NCBI GenBank assembly: GCA_025917655.1
Contig: CP084617.1
Span: forward strand, 1,426,001 to 1,490,000
Direction: 5' to 3'
Length of the DNA stretch: 64,000 bases
DNA from: Chlorella sorokiniana
Lineage: Eukaryota > Chlorophyta > Trebouxiophyceae > Chlorellales > Chlorellaceae
Shown: piece after piece, positions 32,901-44,813 of the stretch
How the letters are laid out: each line of letters begins with the position of its first letter
Numbering within the stretch: the stretch's first letter is position 1
Program-made: the position numbers and the translations under genes
The notes under the pieces: generated by a model
Database searches by the model: none
What the model was told of the DNA's origin: nothing
Seen by the model: the letters and a program-made list of their open reading frames with translations, nothing else

Positions 32901-35900
32901 CCTCTGCACCCGCCTGCTCCGCCGCATTCTGGGGGTCCAGCGCGGCGGCCTTCTGCGCAAGGGGAACGAGGGGCGGGGGCGGCATGAAGCACGGTGGTGA
33001 GGGTCCGCCAGGCCTCAGCAGCTGACCGAACCACCGAGTCTGGCTGAATCATCAAATCTGGACTCTCTCTACCTAGGCGCGTTGATGACCGCGTGAGCAG
33101 GCCCATGCCCCCCATTGATCCTACCCACCAAACACTGTTCCCGCCATCCCCCTTCACCCACCCTGAGCGGCAGGTCCACCAGCGCCCCCACCACCCGCAG
33201 GTAGGCCAGCTGCGGCACCACCTGGCCCAGGTCACAGGCCAGCGGCACCCGCAGCATCAGCCCCACCGCCTCGCGCGCCAGGGCGTCGCGGTCAGCTGTG
33301 GTGGGTGTGGCGGGGGAAAGGGAGGGCGAGATCAGCCAAGCAGGACAGCCAAACAACATCGTTGCAAGCAACCACGGCCGTGGACTGATGCAGCAACAGG
33401 TGTGCAAATCTGAACACCGAGCGGCCATGGGCAGGTGCAGGCCGCCCCCAGCCCCCCTCAACCACCCACCCGCCGCTGCCGCCGCCTCAGCGCGCTGCAG
33501 CAGGCCGCAGGCCTGGGTGTACAGCTTGTCGTCCTCGCGGAAGTAGGCGCCCGCGCCGCGCTGCAGGGCGGCCGCCAAGTCCTCGGCCACGCCGCCTGCA
33601 TGGCGTGGGTGAGTGGGTGAGGGGGTTGCAACAAAAAGGCAAGATAGACGTCGCATCGTGGCAGCCCCGACAAAGTGGGTGCGTATGCAGAGCGCCGGTG
33701 GGCAGCGCTTCCACATGTGCAGTCAGGCTGGGCGCATGCGGCGGCTATATGCCCGGCCCGCCGGCGCCCCCCGGGGCCCCCGGACGTGCCGCACCCGTGG
33801 ACAACAGATGCTGCGCCACCAGCACCGATATCAGCTGGGTGGCCACATTCATCCCCTCCTCACTGGCCACCAGCTCCCTGCAGGGGGAGTGGGGCACATG
33901 TGTGTGTGTGTGTGTGTGTGTTGTGGGGGGGGATGTGCATGGGTTGGGGGCACGGCGGGAGCGAGGCAAACGAGCACGGTAGCAGACTGCAGCAGGTCAA
34001 CTGCAGCCCAGCAGTCCTGTGGCACGCAGCTGCACCACTCGCAAACGTGCTTCCCCGCTCGGCGGCGTGACCCAACCCTGAGGCCACGCCGGGGCCGGTC
34101 GGCGCACCTGAAGCGTAACGCACGCAGCGCGGTGCGCGGCCCCTCGTCCAGCCGCGCAGCCAGGCGCCCGATGTTGTGCTCTGTCAGCACACGCAGCAGA
34201 AGCAAGCCTGGGCGGCGCGAGCTGCAAGCGAACGCACGCCCTCAGTGCTGCGAAGGGGGGCAGAGGCAGCGCAGGCAGTAAGCTTGGCAGTTACGCTGGG
34301 AGGGTTTCACATGTTTCGCGAGCGCCCGCCTGCCCAGCCACCCGCACCCGCCCCCATCCCGCCCAGCCACCCGCACCAGCCCCCATCCCGCCCAGCCACC
34401 CGCACCAGCCCCCATCCCGCCCAGCCACCCGCACCAGCCCCCATCTCGCCCAGCCACCCACCGCTTGAGCTCCGCCTGCTGCGCATCCTCCAGGCGCTGC
34501 CGCTTGGCGGCGGGCAGGCCCGCGCCGTCAGCGGTTGCTGCGAGGGGCCGCCGCTGCCGCCGCCGCTGCAGCTGGTCTGCCAGGAACGCGTCCAGGGCGC
34601 GCAGGCGGTCCTCCAGCGACTGCAGCGCCTCCAGCGACAGCTTGCAGCGCACGAGGCCGGGGAGGTGCGCATTGGCTCCACCACCTGTGAGTGTATGTGT
34701 GTGTGTGTGTGTGTGTGGTGGGGGGGGGCAGGATGGAGAGTGAGTGAAAGTGTGTATGGGGTGGTGGGGGGGGGGGGGGGCGCGCGCATGCGACGATCGA
34801 CCAGGACGGAGCGGCTTGCTTGTAACCCTGCCGCGGCTGCCAAGTCAACCCCGGCCCTGCCCGAACAGGCTGTCGACCAACCAGCTGACCCCCAGACAAA
34901 GCAAGTAGGCAGAGGTCAGTGTTATAACATGGCCACTGCGGTGCTGAGGCTCGGTGTGCCTCACCCCCCGTGTGCAAACACACACACACACACACTGCCC
35001 CCCCTCTCTCTCTCCCTCACGGCGCACCTGCTCATCCCACACCACCTGCAGCACACGGGAGGCGTAGAGGCACAGGCCGTGGTGCGCCCCGACCACTCGG
35101 GCTCCGCCACCGGCACCACCGCACCCATGTCAAAGCCTGGGGGAGGGAGGGGGCAGCAAGGAGGCGGTGAGAAGAACCGCATGCAAAGGGCCGGGCGGGT
35201 GGCTTGAGCCGCACGGCAGCCCCAGATCCACTCCTGCAGCGACGGCCAGGAGGGCTCATCCACTGCCAGTTGAGTGATGTGTGCCACTGCAGGGCAACAC
35301 CCCAGCAGCCTCCCTCACCAGCAGCCAGGCTGTCATCCGCAGGCACGGCGCCAAAGAGCGGTGGCGCTGCGGCGCCGCCGTCGGCCGCGTCGCGCAGCTG
35401 CGGCTCGCCACACAGCCGCGGGTTGTCCAGCGCTGCCTTGGCCTGGGCCACCACGGTTGCCGACGCCTGCGCCGCATCAACAAATGGACCAGTCTGAACC
35501 TCGCGGCTGCCGTGTGAGGGGCCAGGCTGCTCAGAAGGTGCTGGCATGGCAACCGCAACAGCCAGCATCCGCCACCGCGCACTCGGCCTGCCCCCTCCCT
35601 CACCCACCTGCGGCGGCCCTGCAGTGGCCAGCAGCACGCACATGGCTGCCGCCTCCGCCGAGCCATACATCTTGAAGAACAGCTCCAGCCGTTCCTCGTC
35701 CCGCGCTTCCAGGAGCTGGGGGAGCGTTAGGGAGGGAGCAGGGGAAACATTAGGAACGGGAGCGTGGGAAGCTTTGGGGCAGACGGCAGCCCCCCTCAAC
35801 TTTCTACTTGCGTGCCCCTGCCACAAGGCCAAAGGGCGGTCAGCAAGGGGCACCGCTCGAACATGGCACACGCGCGGCCGCGTCCAGCTTGCAGCGATAC

Positions 35901-38900
35901 CCCCTATCCGTCCAAGGACACTGCAACCAACGCACCTGCCCCAGCACATCCACCGGCCGCATCTTTTCCACCTCCAGCACCCCCGCTGTGGTGACCATGA
36001 CGTGGCGCGGCGCGGCCCCAGGTTCTGGCTGGTCAGCTCGTCCCGCACAGCCACCGCCTCCAGCAGACCGCCCAGCAGCGGCGGCGCCGGCCGCGGCACG
36101 GTGCTGCACCACGGGGGGACGCAGCGCGCCGCGGCAAGGCGCAGCACCCAGCGCTCGCCCAGCCGAAGCAGGCATGACCCCTGGCCAGCGGTGCGGCGGC
36201 TGCCCGCAGGGGCCCCACCTGATGGCGCAAGCTTCGCCTGGGATGTGCATCTCCAGCTGGCTCACCGTCTCCCGCAGGCCCGCCACCGCCACGTTGGCGC
36301 CGGTGGCGGTGCCCACAGGCGGGATGGTCAGGTCCCTGCAGCGGAACGGGGGCAGGCGGTGGGAGCGAGACGACTGTGAGGCAAGCGTGCGCAGCAAGCG
36401 GGGCTGAGGGCGCCGTGCTGTGCCGCCAGCGTGGCAAGGAGATTGTGGCCATGCACAGCAACAGGCTCAGCCTGCCAGACAGTGCAGAGCACGCCGGATT
36501 GAGCGGCCCTCCAGCGCGGTGCCGCCGCCGGCAAGCGCCCCGCCCGCCCCCGCCCTCGCACCTGCTCAGCATGAAGAGGCGCGTGCGGCTGTCCCCCGCC
36601 GCCGCCTCCGCCAGCAGCAGCACGCCGTCGGCGTAGTGAGCCGCCACCACCTCCAGGCCGCGGGTGGGGCCGTGGCCGGCGCCGCCACCCACGCGGCCCG
36701 CGCCGCCGCTGGCCGCAGAGGACGGCATGGCCTGGCGGGCCACCTCGGCGCGCAGGCGGTCGGGGCGGGGGCCGGCGGCTGCGGGCGCAATGCAGGCGAA
36801 GTGTGAGGCAAGGCCAAGCCGCACCCTGGCATCGTAAACAGGGCGGTGCGCCAGCAGCTCATGCGCGCATGTCAACCGACCGACGCCCATGACGGCTGCA
36901 CCTTGTATGTATATCGAAGCAAGTCCGCCGCTGCTCAACACCCCAGCCGGCCTGAGTACACCCCACAGCACCCCACAGCCCCCACCCCCGCATGCTCACG
37001 GTGCGAGCCGTATCGGAGCTGGCTGCCGCCCAGTACACGCGGCGGCCGTCGGCGGTGACGGTGAGGAGGTGCAGGCGGTGGGATTGGCTGGGCGGGATGG
37101 GGGCCATGTACACCACAGCCGCGCCCTTGCGGTCGCCGCCTGCGGCACCAAACACCAAGGGAGGGGAGGGAGAGGGCAGCAGCGTGCTTGGGGACGGCCG
37201 CGACAGCGCAGCTGCAGGGGCCAGCAATCAACCCATACGTGGCAAACTGGCAGAGCACCCCCGAAGCCAGGCAGAGCGCCACGGCGGCACGTGGGGCCTG
37301 GCTCACCGCCGCGGCCAAACACGTCGCGGCCGCCGAGGGCGCGGGCGGCATCGTGCAGGAAGTCGGAGCTGTCGGCGGCGCGGGAGGGGGCGGCCTTGCC
37401 GTCTGCTCCCAAGTCAAACACCTGGCCGGGGTGGAAGAGAGGAAGGAAGGGTGCAGGGTTGAGCAGGTGCGATGCGGGCAGATTGCGGGTAGCAGCTGTG
37501 GCGCGGGTTTGCTTGCAGCGCCTATGCGGCAGCCCTGCAGGCAGAAGCGCTTCTGCCTGCCCCTCGCCACTCCCCCACAACACACACACACCTGCAGCGC
37601 GCTGGACTGTGAGCCCCCCCGACACCCCCCCACACGCACCTGCAGCACGCTGGACTGTGAGCGGGTGTACAGGATATGGCGCTGGTCGTCCACAACGATG
37701 TCCACCAGCGCTGCTTTGAGGGGGATGCAGGGCGCCAGCAGCATCAGGCATGGGCAGTGACCAGGGCGGTGGCACTTGCGACGCGTGCCAGCCGGTGCCG
37801 CGAGCAGCCATGCAGGCCGCGGCTGCTGCACCACGGGCCGGCCCAAGCAGGTTCCAAGCCGCCATGTGCCCACCCCCGCCCACGCTGCACCTGAGGGAGC
37901 GCCAAAGAGGAAGGAGGGGAGGAAGGAGGGCAGCAGGTGGCGCAGGCCGCCCGTGTGGCACACCTTCTGGCACCGCTTGCTGCGCCAGCTGTCGGTCGCG
38001 CTGTACTGCAGCTCGTACAGGTGGCCGTCTGCGGTACGGCCCGGCATGGCCCGGCAGAATTGCACGCGCTCAGGATGACACCCAGCGCAGCCGCGGCATC
38101 ATAATTGCCAGGCGACGAACCTAGCCTCCCCTCCCCTCCAGACCCTTGCCGCTGGCCTATAGTCCCCCACACACAATAAAGTCCCCTTCTTCAGCCTCAG
38201 CGGCACAAGGAGCCCCATGATCCACCCAACCGCCCGCCCGCCCACCTGCACCCCCATGAAGATGCGGCCGCCTGCGGTGGCGGCCACCGTCACCATGGCC
38301 ACCCCGTCGTTGGGCACCGAGTAGAGAGGCAGCGCCTGCAGCGCCACCTCCTCGCACTCGTCCCCAGCGCCGGCAGGACCCCGCGAGCAGCACACGCCCA
38401 GCAACACAATCTGAGGGATGGGTGGCACGGGAGGCGGGAATGGCAGGGGGCACTAAGACGGCAGGGGCTCAACAGAGGTCGGCAGGGAACGGCGTGTCCA
38501 CTGAACCAACGAGCAGCAAGCTGGGCGGCATGTGATGCGCTCCGTTGCCCATGAGCTGCCCCCACACACACCACACACACACACATACACATACACGCAC
38601 ACCCACCTCTGTGGTGGTGCACAGCACCAGCAGGTGCTGGATTGCGTCCACAAACACGCCGAGGCGGGGGCGCACCAGCCCCACCGCCACAATCGCCTGC
38701 TCCTCGCCGCTGTACTCGATAGGAATGTCCTGCCTGCCCGGCGCAGCGAGGAGGGACGCCACAGTCCCAGGGCAGGTCAAGGCAGCCGCGAGCAGGGCGG
38801 CGACGCGCGGTGAACACTCAGCGGCAGGGCCTGGCAGCGGCCGGCCCATAATCGGCTGCCACTGGCCCGCACCACCCCCAGCGCACCATCCCCAGCGCAC

Positions 38901-39716
38901 CACCCCCAGCGCACCACTTGTCAAAGCGCCACAGGAAGAGGGAGTTGTCCACGGTGGCCCAGGCGCGCTTGATCTCGGGAACACGCCGCAGAATGCCACG
39001 GTCTGGAGGGCCAAGCGGGCGCACGGGTCGGGTGGGACTCGGGCGGGGGCTGGCCCGACACAGCGACTGCGCAGGGCTGCCACAGCCATGCAGCGCGGCG
39101 GCTGCCGGATTCCCGCCCCTCTCTTGCCCACCTGGCATGCGCTGTACCGCTCCAGCACCATGCCCGGCATCTCGCTCATCACGGGCGTCAGGGGGCGCAC
39201 CAGCGACGGCCACTGCAGCGCAAGACCTTGTGCGAGTGCGAGTCGGCCCGGTGCTCGGCTGCTTGCAAGCCGCCGCCCACCAGACATTGTCAAACAGCAA
39301 ACCGATGTAAACTGAAGTTTGCACTGCCTTGGCCATCCAAAGGAGCAGCAGCCAGCGAGCTGCGGCACGGCGGCTCGCCGCAGCAGGCAATGCAGGACCA
39401 TGGCAGCCGCCATCGCTGCATGGCAGGCATGCACTCACCCCTGAGGCTGGAAAGAGTACTGAGTCTCGCGCACAGAGTGTGAAAGCCGGTCATACAGGTC
39501 GCCCGGGCGGGAGTCGGCCGCCACTACGTTCCTGACATGTTTCCATGCGTTATCAAGCTGATCTGGGGTTGCACTGGATGCTGCTGGGACCGTGGGCCGC
39601 ACGGGCGATGTTGATCGGCCGCCCAGCCCATCGGCGCTCCAGGCTTGCGGGGGCGCAAGCATGGCGATTGCCGATGCACCCTTGGCCGCGCCTTCAATGC
39701 CAGGGCCAGCATGCAC
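29346..39716 (-). CDS. NUP155: Nucleoporin NUP155/Nup170-like, about 30 exons
   Basis: A scaffold nucleoporin of the inner ring of the nuclear pore. Exons read along the minus strand follow the NUP155 order. The proposed first exon (39439-39716, Met at 39716) includes DNAWKHVRNVVAADSRPGDL. Then come the N-terminal propeller blocks PEIKRAWATVDNSLFLWRF (about 38920-39000), AIVAVGLVRPRLGVFVDAIQ (about 38640-38740), ALPLYSVPNDGVAMVTVAA (about 38270-38350), GHLYELQYSATDSWRSKRCQ (about 37970-38040), DIVVDDQRHILYTRSQSSVL (about 37640-37715) and HRLHLLTVTADGRRVYWAA (about 37010-37090). The alpha-solenoid includes ARDEERLELFFKMYGSAEAA (about 35650-35720). The last exons encode SYDAVVRVYEELL (30000-30062) and EAYAAEARRMLPATEADRLS, stopping at 29346. 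Introns are short and several carry TG or CA runs. Identity is strong; exact exon edges and start are approximate. Confidence 0.87.
29929..29957. repeat. (TG)n run in last NUP155 intron
   Basis: About 14 TG repeats on the plus strand, read as CA in the gene's sense. They lie about 40 bases after the donor of the 30000-30062 exon. Confidence 0.9.
33899..33921. repeat. (TG)n run before a NUP155 splice acceptor
   Basis: In sense it is a CA run just upstream of the acceptor of the exon beginning ELVASEEGMNVATQL (about 33800-33880). Confidence 0.85.
34331..34459. repeat. 29-bp minisatellite in a NUP155 intron, about 4.4 copies
   Basis: The unit GCCCAGCCACCCGCACCAGC plus nine further bases (CCCCATCCC) repeats with few changes. 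It lies within the intron between the exons at about 34110-34230 and 34460-34684. Confidence 0.9.
34696..34718. repeat. (TG)n run, sense CA, next to acceptor
   Basis: In sense orientation a CA run lies 9-31 bases before the CAG acceptor at 34685-34687 of intron 34685-35019. The same intron carries a sense TG run near its donor (34976-34995). Confidence 0.85.
34976..34995. repeat. (CA)n run, sense TG, next to donor
   Basis: In sense orientation a TG run lies about 24-43 bases after the donor at 35018-35019 of the intron that ends with the complementary CA run at 34696-34718. Confidence 0.85.
38563..38602. repeat. CA-rich run after a NUP155 donor
   Basis: In sense it is a TG-rich stretch that begins a few bases after the donor GTGGGTGTGCGTG of the exon ending in HLLVLCTTTE (about 38608). 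Confidence 0.8.
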
Positions 39717-39830
39717 TCGGCTATTCGGACGCCTGTGCTTTGCCAGCTCATTTCACGCAGGGTCCCAGCCTCGGTCTCAGCGGCTTGCGTAGGCATTCTA
39801 CGGTTGCCGCGCGACACGCAGGCGACAAAC
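39717..39830. promoter_or_regulatory. Head-to-head promoter region, NUP155 / MIS12-like
   Basis: Only 114 bp separate the proposed NUP155 start (minus) from the MIS12-like start (plus), so both promoters must lie here or inside the first exons. No clear TATA box is visible. Confidence 0.5.
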
Positions 39831-41376
39831 ATGGCCTCCATTGAACACCCAGCCCCTTCCGGGCCGACTCTCACTCAAACTAACAGCCTGCACCTGGACC
39901 CATCTGCCTTCGTCGAGGATCTTTACAATGCTGTGAGTGTGGATGGGCGGCAGTTGGGTTGTGCGGAACGCCTGCAGACCGAACCACGGTAATGAGGCTC
40001 TGCGCTTTCGCTGCCTGCCCACCGCAGGTGCATTATTACTGCGCTGATGGGTTCGACACCATGGACAGGTGCGGCGAATGCGCTCACACAGCCGCCCCCG
40101 TGGCATACCTGCCTCTTGCTGGCCGCCGCTCCTGCCAGCCGCTGACAGCCACTTGCACGCCGCCGTTCCCTCTGCTGTGAGCACCGGGTGCAACTGCTTA
40201 TTTCGACGTCTTCCTGAGCGCAGCGCGTTTCGGGAGCAGCGCGGCCCGCTGTTGACCCCTGAGCAGCAGGCGGCCTACCACCACGGCTCGGGGCAGCTCT
40301 ACCTGGCCCTGCGGGCCGAGGTGGACAGCCAGCTGCAGAAGTTTGAGGCGTATGCCCTGGAAACGTGCCTGCACGTGCCTGCGGGCCTGCTTTCACAGCC
40401 GGTGGGTAGTGGACAGGCTGGCCGGGGGCATGCAGGCTGATGAACAGCAGGTTGAGCATCAGTCAGCCTGCCCAGTTCATCCCTTTCAAGCGCCTATGAC
40501 TGGCATGCTTCCTCTCGCAACTCTCCTCTGGGCTGCAGGCCGCCGCGCAAGATGCAGAGGCAGCAGTGGATGAGGCGGAGGAGGCGGCGGTGGAGGAGCA
40601 GCTGCGGCGGCTGCGGCAGCAGATAGCGGCGGCCAAGCACCAAGGTGGGCAGATGGTGCACACCACGTGTGTCTCCCCAGGCCGGCAACCTCTGCTGGGC
40701 AGCCATGCATGGCTGCAGCAACCAAGCCAGCTGTCTCATGGCAGCGGTGGAAAGCGGGGATGCCATGCCTTCGTGCTTTGCACCTGCCCCCGGCACGGCC
40801 GGTTCACAGCCCCTCAACACCATGCCGACATCCCCATCGCAGGCCGCAAGCTGCGGGAGGAGGTACAGCGGTACGACGAGGAGCTGCCCCGCGCCGCCAG
40901 CACCCTGGCAGCCCTGGCGGCGGTGCCGGCGCCGCTGGCTGGCAAGGAGAATGCAGTGGCTGAGGATAGCCGCGCGCTGGCGGCGGTGGGCATGGCGCTG
41001 GAGGAGGGCCTGCAGCAGCTGGGCCGCCTGCGCCTGCAGAAAGGCGGGGCCCAGCGCGGCGGCGGCGCCGGACCCAAGGATGGTGCGTGCATGCTGCCCT
41101 GCATGGGGGCCAGAGCCAGCCGGCCTGCTGGCTCCCCAGGCATGGCTGAGCTGCCGCAGGCGTCATGACCCACTTCGTCCATTTGCTGCCTCCAACCCCA
41201 ACCTCACACATCACTCACTACCATCGCTCCCGGTTGCAGAGCTGGCAGCAGAGCGTGAGGTGCTGCGGTGCCAGGCAGCTGTGTGCAGCGCCCGGCAGAG
41301 GACCTGCGGCGGCTGCAGGAGCGGCTGGCATCCTGACCCGCGAGGCAGGTGTCCTCCTTGTGACAGCCTCATGTAG
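39831..41376 (+). CDS. MIS12: MIS12-like kinetochore protein, about 6 exons
   Basis: A likely subunit of the MIS12 complex, which links centromeric chromatin to the outer kinetochore. Exons: 39831-39932 (MASIEHPAPSGPTLTQTNSL), 40028-40068 (VHYYCADGFDTMD), about 40224-40401 (AYHHGSGQLYLALRAEVDSQ, then QKFEAYALETCLHVPAGLLS), 40539-40644, 40843-41082 and from 41240. The LHLDPSAFVEDLYNAV start and the acidic helix ending in CLHVPAG resemble the MIS12 N-terminal domain, where plant proteins have a C-x2-C/H-F-x-V-P-x-G-F block. Coiled-coil segments EEQLRRLRQQIAAAKHQ and LREEVQRYDEELPRA follow. The last exon is uncertain: one frame ends at 41376 with a Cys-rich tail, while a neighbouring frame gives EDLRRLQERLAS and stops near 41338, which looks more like the helix. 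Similarity is modest, so the name is probable. Confidence 0.62.
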
Positions 41377-41566
41377 CGGCCCGCCAGCTTGTTTGGTAGT
41401 TAGCTCTGGGGACACTGACTGACACGCTCTTGCCTTGCGCCTTGTACAACATGTGCCAAGCTTCCACTACATTGCAAGCAAAACATTGGAGCAAGTGGCA
41501 CGGAGGGAAAGCCAGGGCAGCTTGGGCCCTGGCGCCTGCAGCTTGGGTCCTGCGCCATCACCGCTG
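41377..41566. other. Convergent 3' spacer
   Basis: Convergent 3' ends of the MIS12-like gene (+) and the core-2/I-branching transferase (-). No gene is seen. Confidence 0.5.
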
Positions 41567-44500
41567 CCGCTGCTCCGCTTTGCGCGACTTGCAGTAGGCG
41601 GCGGTGAGCAAGTTCAGCGAGCTGCTGCTGCCGCCCTTCCGCGTGCCGGTCTCGCAGGACGCGTGCAGCAGCTTGAGCACAGCAGACCTGGTCTCCGCTG
41701 AGAACTTGCGCGCTGCAGCAGCGGAGCAGCAGGCATCCTTCAGCTGTGCCTTTGTCTTGTTCCAGTGCAGTGAGCGCCTTTGCATGCCAAGCCAGCATGT
41801 TGCCATCCAGCCACACCTGTCAGCGGGCAGGAGCCCGGCATGGGGTGGGCGTAGCCTGCCCCAGCCGCCGCAGAGCGCAGCTGCTGGCATGTCCCCGCCT
41901 GATCCTGGCCCAGCGCACTGGTCACGTTGATGAACTGGCGCTGCGCATCTGCAGGGACATGTGCATGCGGGGTGGGCAGCACTGCGCACGCACGGCCCCC
42001 ACTCATCAGCCAGGAACTTGCTGTTCTGACATCCACGCGCAACCTACCCTCAAATGCTGCGCTGCTCTTGCATTTTTGGGGCTCGCGCAGCGCCTGCAGC
42101 AGGGCCGCCGTTGTCTCCCCGCGCCTACACAGCGGGAGAGCACAAGGCCTTCCATCACCCTTTGACTCTAGGAGTGCGCCGAATGAGAAACAGTTAACAG
42201 CACCGGCTTGCCAGCAGGGGCCAGCTCACTTGAACTCCTTTGGGTGGGAGCCCCCAGCGCTCCAGTCCTGGGCAGCCACCCCCAGCTGCCGCACTCGGTC
42301 TCATTGTCGCGGCCCAGCACCGCCAGCAGCGTCGGGAAATAGTGCTCATCCGCAGGGGCAGAAGGTGGGGGAAAGATTCACGGAGAGTGGACAAGAGGAG
42401 CCACGACACTGGCTGGCCATCACTGGGCAAGCAGTCGCAACAACCGCAGCCTGAGACAGCGCTGCCATCCACAGGGACTGTGCAAAAGCACGCTGTGCAA
42501 AAGCCCACAGCACAGCATGGCACCCAGGCCACACCTGGGAAGCAGTCGCGCCAAGCGTTGCGCGCTGGGTCCCACGCACTCCAGCAGCCGCTCTCAAACC
42601 TGCGAACAGCAGTAAAAGGGGGCGCCAAGTGCAGCATGGCTAGCGTCTTCCTGAGAATGGCATCCAGCCGGGTTCTGCCATCCTGCCGGCTGGCAGCCAC
42701 GTGCGTCGCCAGCTGGGGCACTCACGAGCGGAAGACCTCCTGGTCTCGCAGCACCGCCTCTGCATGTGCGCGCGTGAGACCGAAGAATTGCCCGCTCTTG
42801 CGCCAGTGATGAACCTTCAGGTGCTCGGTCTGCAGAGCCCAGTTTGAATGCACAAATAACTAACAGTATTCTCCAGGGAGCACGGCCATGCAGCATGCTT
42901 GTAAGGGCAACAGGTACAGCTTGCAGGTACCGGCAGGCCTGCCCAACCTCCATCTGCCTGCTCCAGCGCCAAACCATCCGCCCCGTGTGGTTGCATGCGT
43001 TCACCCTCGACTTGTCCTCCGTCATCAGCTGCTGGTGCATGGTGAGGGGGTCGTAAAGCGGCACGTCGCTCTCGCTGACCAGCACAAATCTGTGGGAGGG
43101 GGAAGGCGGGGGGTTCAAGGGATGGGGGTCGCAGCAGAGGCAATATAACTTACAAAGTGCAGTTCCCCAATTGTTGAAGCTCCATTAGCTGCTGCCCTGC
43201 CTCTCCTCTCACCGCTGGTTCAGCGGGTCTTTGAATGCCTCCCACAACAAGATGCGGGCTGCTTCCACCAGCGAGATGTCCCCCCAGCTGGCGTTGACGC
43301 GGCGGGAGGCAAGGTGCCCATGCCACACGCTGTCAGCTGGGTAGCCTGGCAGGAGGCAGCAGTCAGCAATGCTTAGCGTGCTGCCCCCACGCTGTCCGCA
43401 CCGGCAAGCTCAGCAGCACGGCAGGCTGAGATTCACCTGCCAGCGAGGGCGGCGCGTGAACGTACAGGCTGAAGAGATGCTGCCGGTTCTGTGGGCTGGG
43501 TGGCGCGTCAGCTGGGGCGCATGCCTTGCTCAAGGCGCCATACTCCTCCGCCGCTGCCTGGCAAGCAGCCACCTGCATGGGCCAGGACAGACAAGGTTGT
43601 GAATGACACACCGGTGTATGCAGCAAGCCAGCGCGGAACCCGGTCCACTTCATTTGCTGACCTTGAGAGCCCGGCCCGGGACCAGGCCTGCAGCAGACTC
43701 GAGCCACAGGCGCCAAGCAGCCTCGTGAGCCAGCTTGCCGTAGGTGAGGAACAGCAGCGCCACCCTGCCGATGCCCAGGGCCTGCAGTACCGGCATGGAA
43801 GCAGCAAGCAGAGACGTGGCAGTGGCCTCTCCTCACGGCCACAGCATCGGACAGCACAGCGCAGCCCGGCCCAGCCACAGCCCTCCCGGGCTGCACCTGA
43901 GCGCAGCTGTCGGTGCTGACTCGCGCCACCTCAGGCGGCGACGGCAGCTCCCTGACAAGCCGATGAGGGTGGGCTGCCGGGTCTGTCGACCCTGCAGCAG
44001 CGACACCCTGAGCCGTGCTGTTGCCTGTGAAGCCTGCAGGCGAGACCCTGGGGGCCGACGCCGCATCTGCTGCCATGCTGCCATTGATGGCCCCAGCCGC
44101 ATTGTGCACTGCTCCCAAGGCTGCCGAGCCGACCGTCGCGGCTGCTCCTGTGGCCGCGCCGACGGCGGCGCCCGCCGCCTGCCCTGCCGCCTTTGCTGTG
44201 TGCTTCACAGCGCCCGCCGCGCTGCTCAGGGCTGCAGCGGAATCCATGGCTGCTGCGACGACGTTGTCCGCTGCCGCCCCAGCTTGGGTGATGACCTGCT
44301 TAGTGCGGCTGCCCGCCTCTGCCTCTTCACGCTCCATGCCCCGCAGCTGCCAGGCGCGGTACAAGGCGCGAGATGCTAGCAAGGCATTCACCACCAGGAA
44401 GGCGGCAAGGCCCGCCAGCATGAGGCGCCGCACGCGGCGGCGCAGCAGCTGCTGGTGCAGCGTCACGCTGCGTGTCGGCGAGGGCGGCGATGCCACGGGC

Positions 44501-44574
44501 AGCAGCGGCTGAACGCTGAAGGATGCGCGCACTGGGGCGCTCATCGAGCTGCGAAGCGGCGTTTGCTGGGGCAT
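41567..44574 (-). CDS. Core-2/I-branching-type glycosyltransferase, copy 1
   Basis: A probable Golgi type II membrane glycosyltransferase of the core-2/I-branching (GT14-related, plant DUF266-like) family. The start at 44574 gives an Arg-rich tail and one membrane segment LMLAGLAAFLVVNALL, then an Ala-rich stem. Catalytic-region exons, in order: RVALLFLTYGKLAHEAAWRL (about 43660-43800), NRQHLFSLYVHAPP (about 43440-43500), LLWEAFKDPLNQR (about 43200-43345), FVLVSESDVPLYDPLTMHQQ (about 42940-43095), HHWRKSGQFFGLTRAHA (about 42740-42830), CWSAWDPARNAWRDCFP (about 42520-42600), HYFPTLLAVLGRDNETEC then DWSAGGSHPKEF (about 42236-42345). The last exon holds ARKFSAETRSAVLKLL and stops at about 41567. 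Between ETEC and RQLG a base appears missing (near 42290) compared with copy 2 at 55250. The sugar donor and acceptor are unknown. Confidence 0.78.
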
Positions 44575-44813
44575 AGGCCCTACGTCTGACGAAGCGCGGA
44601 GCAGTGCCCGCCGAGCTAGCTTCTTGCCGGATGCAGGTGGTACGCGGGGCCTTCAAATAGCATTCAATTGCGATTGTCACCATGTGTAGCCTAGTTGAAT
44701 GCTCTCCAAGGTGGAGCGTGTCTCTTGGACCGACCAGAGTGGCAGCGCCAGCAAGGCAAGGCGCCGGCGCCCGCTGCGGCCTCAAGGGGCCCTTCCCACA
44801 AGGGCCCCCTTTT
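44575..44813. other. Spacer with 9-bp hairpin
   Basis: It lies between the 5' end of the GT14-like gene and the 3' end of the exostosin gene, both on the minus strand. A perfect inverted repeat GGGGCCCTT / AAGGGCCCC (44786-44794 and 44800-44808, 5-base loop) lies 6 bases past the exostosin stop and could fold in its 3' untranslated region. Confidence 0.6.
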
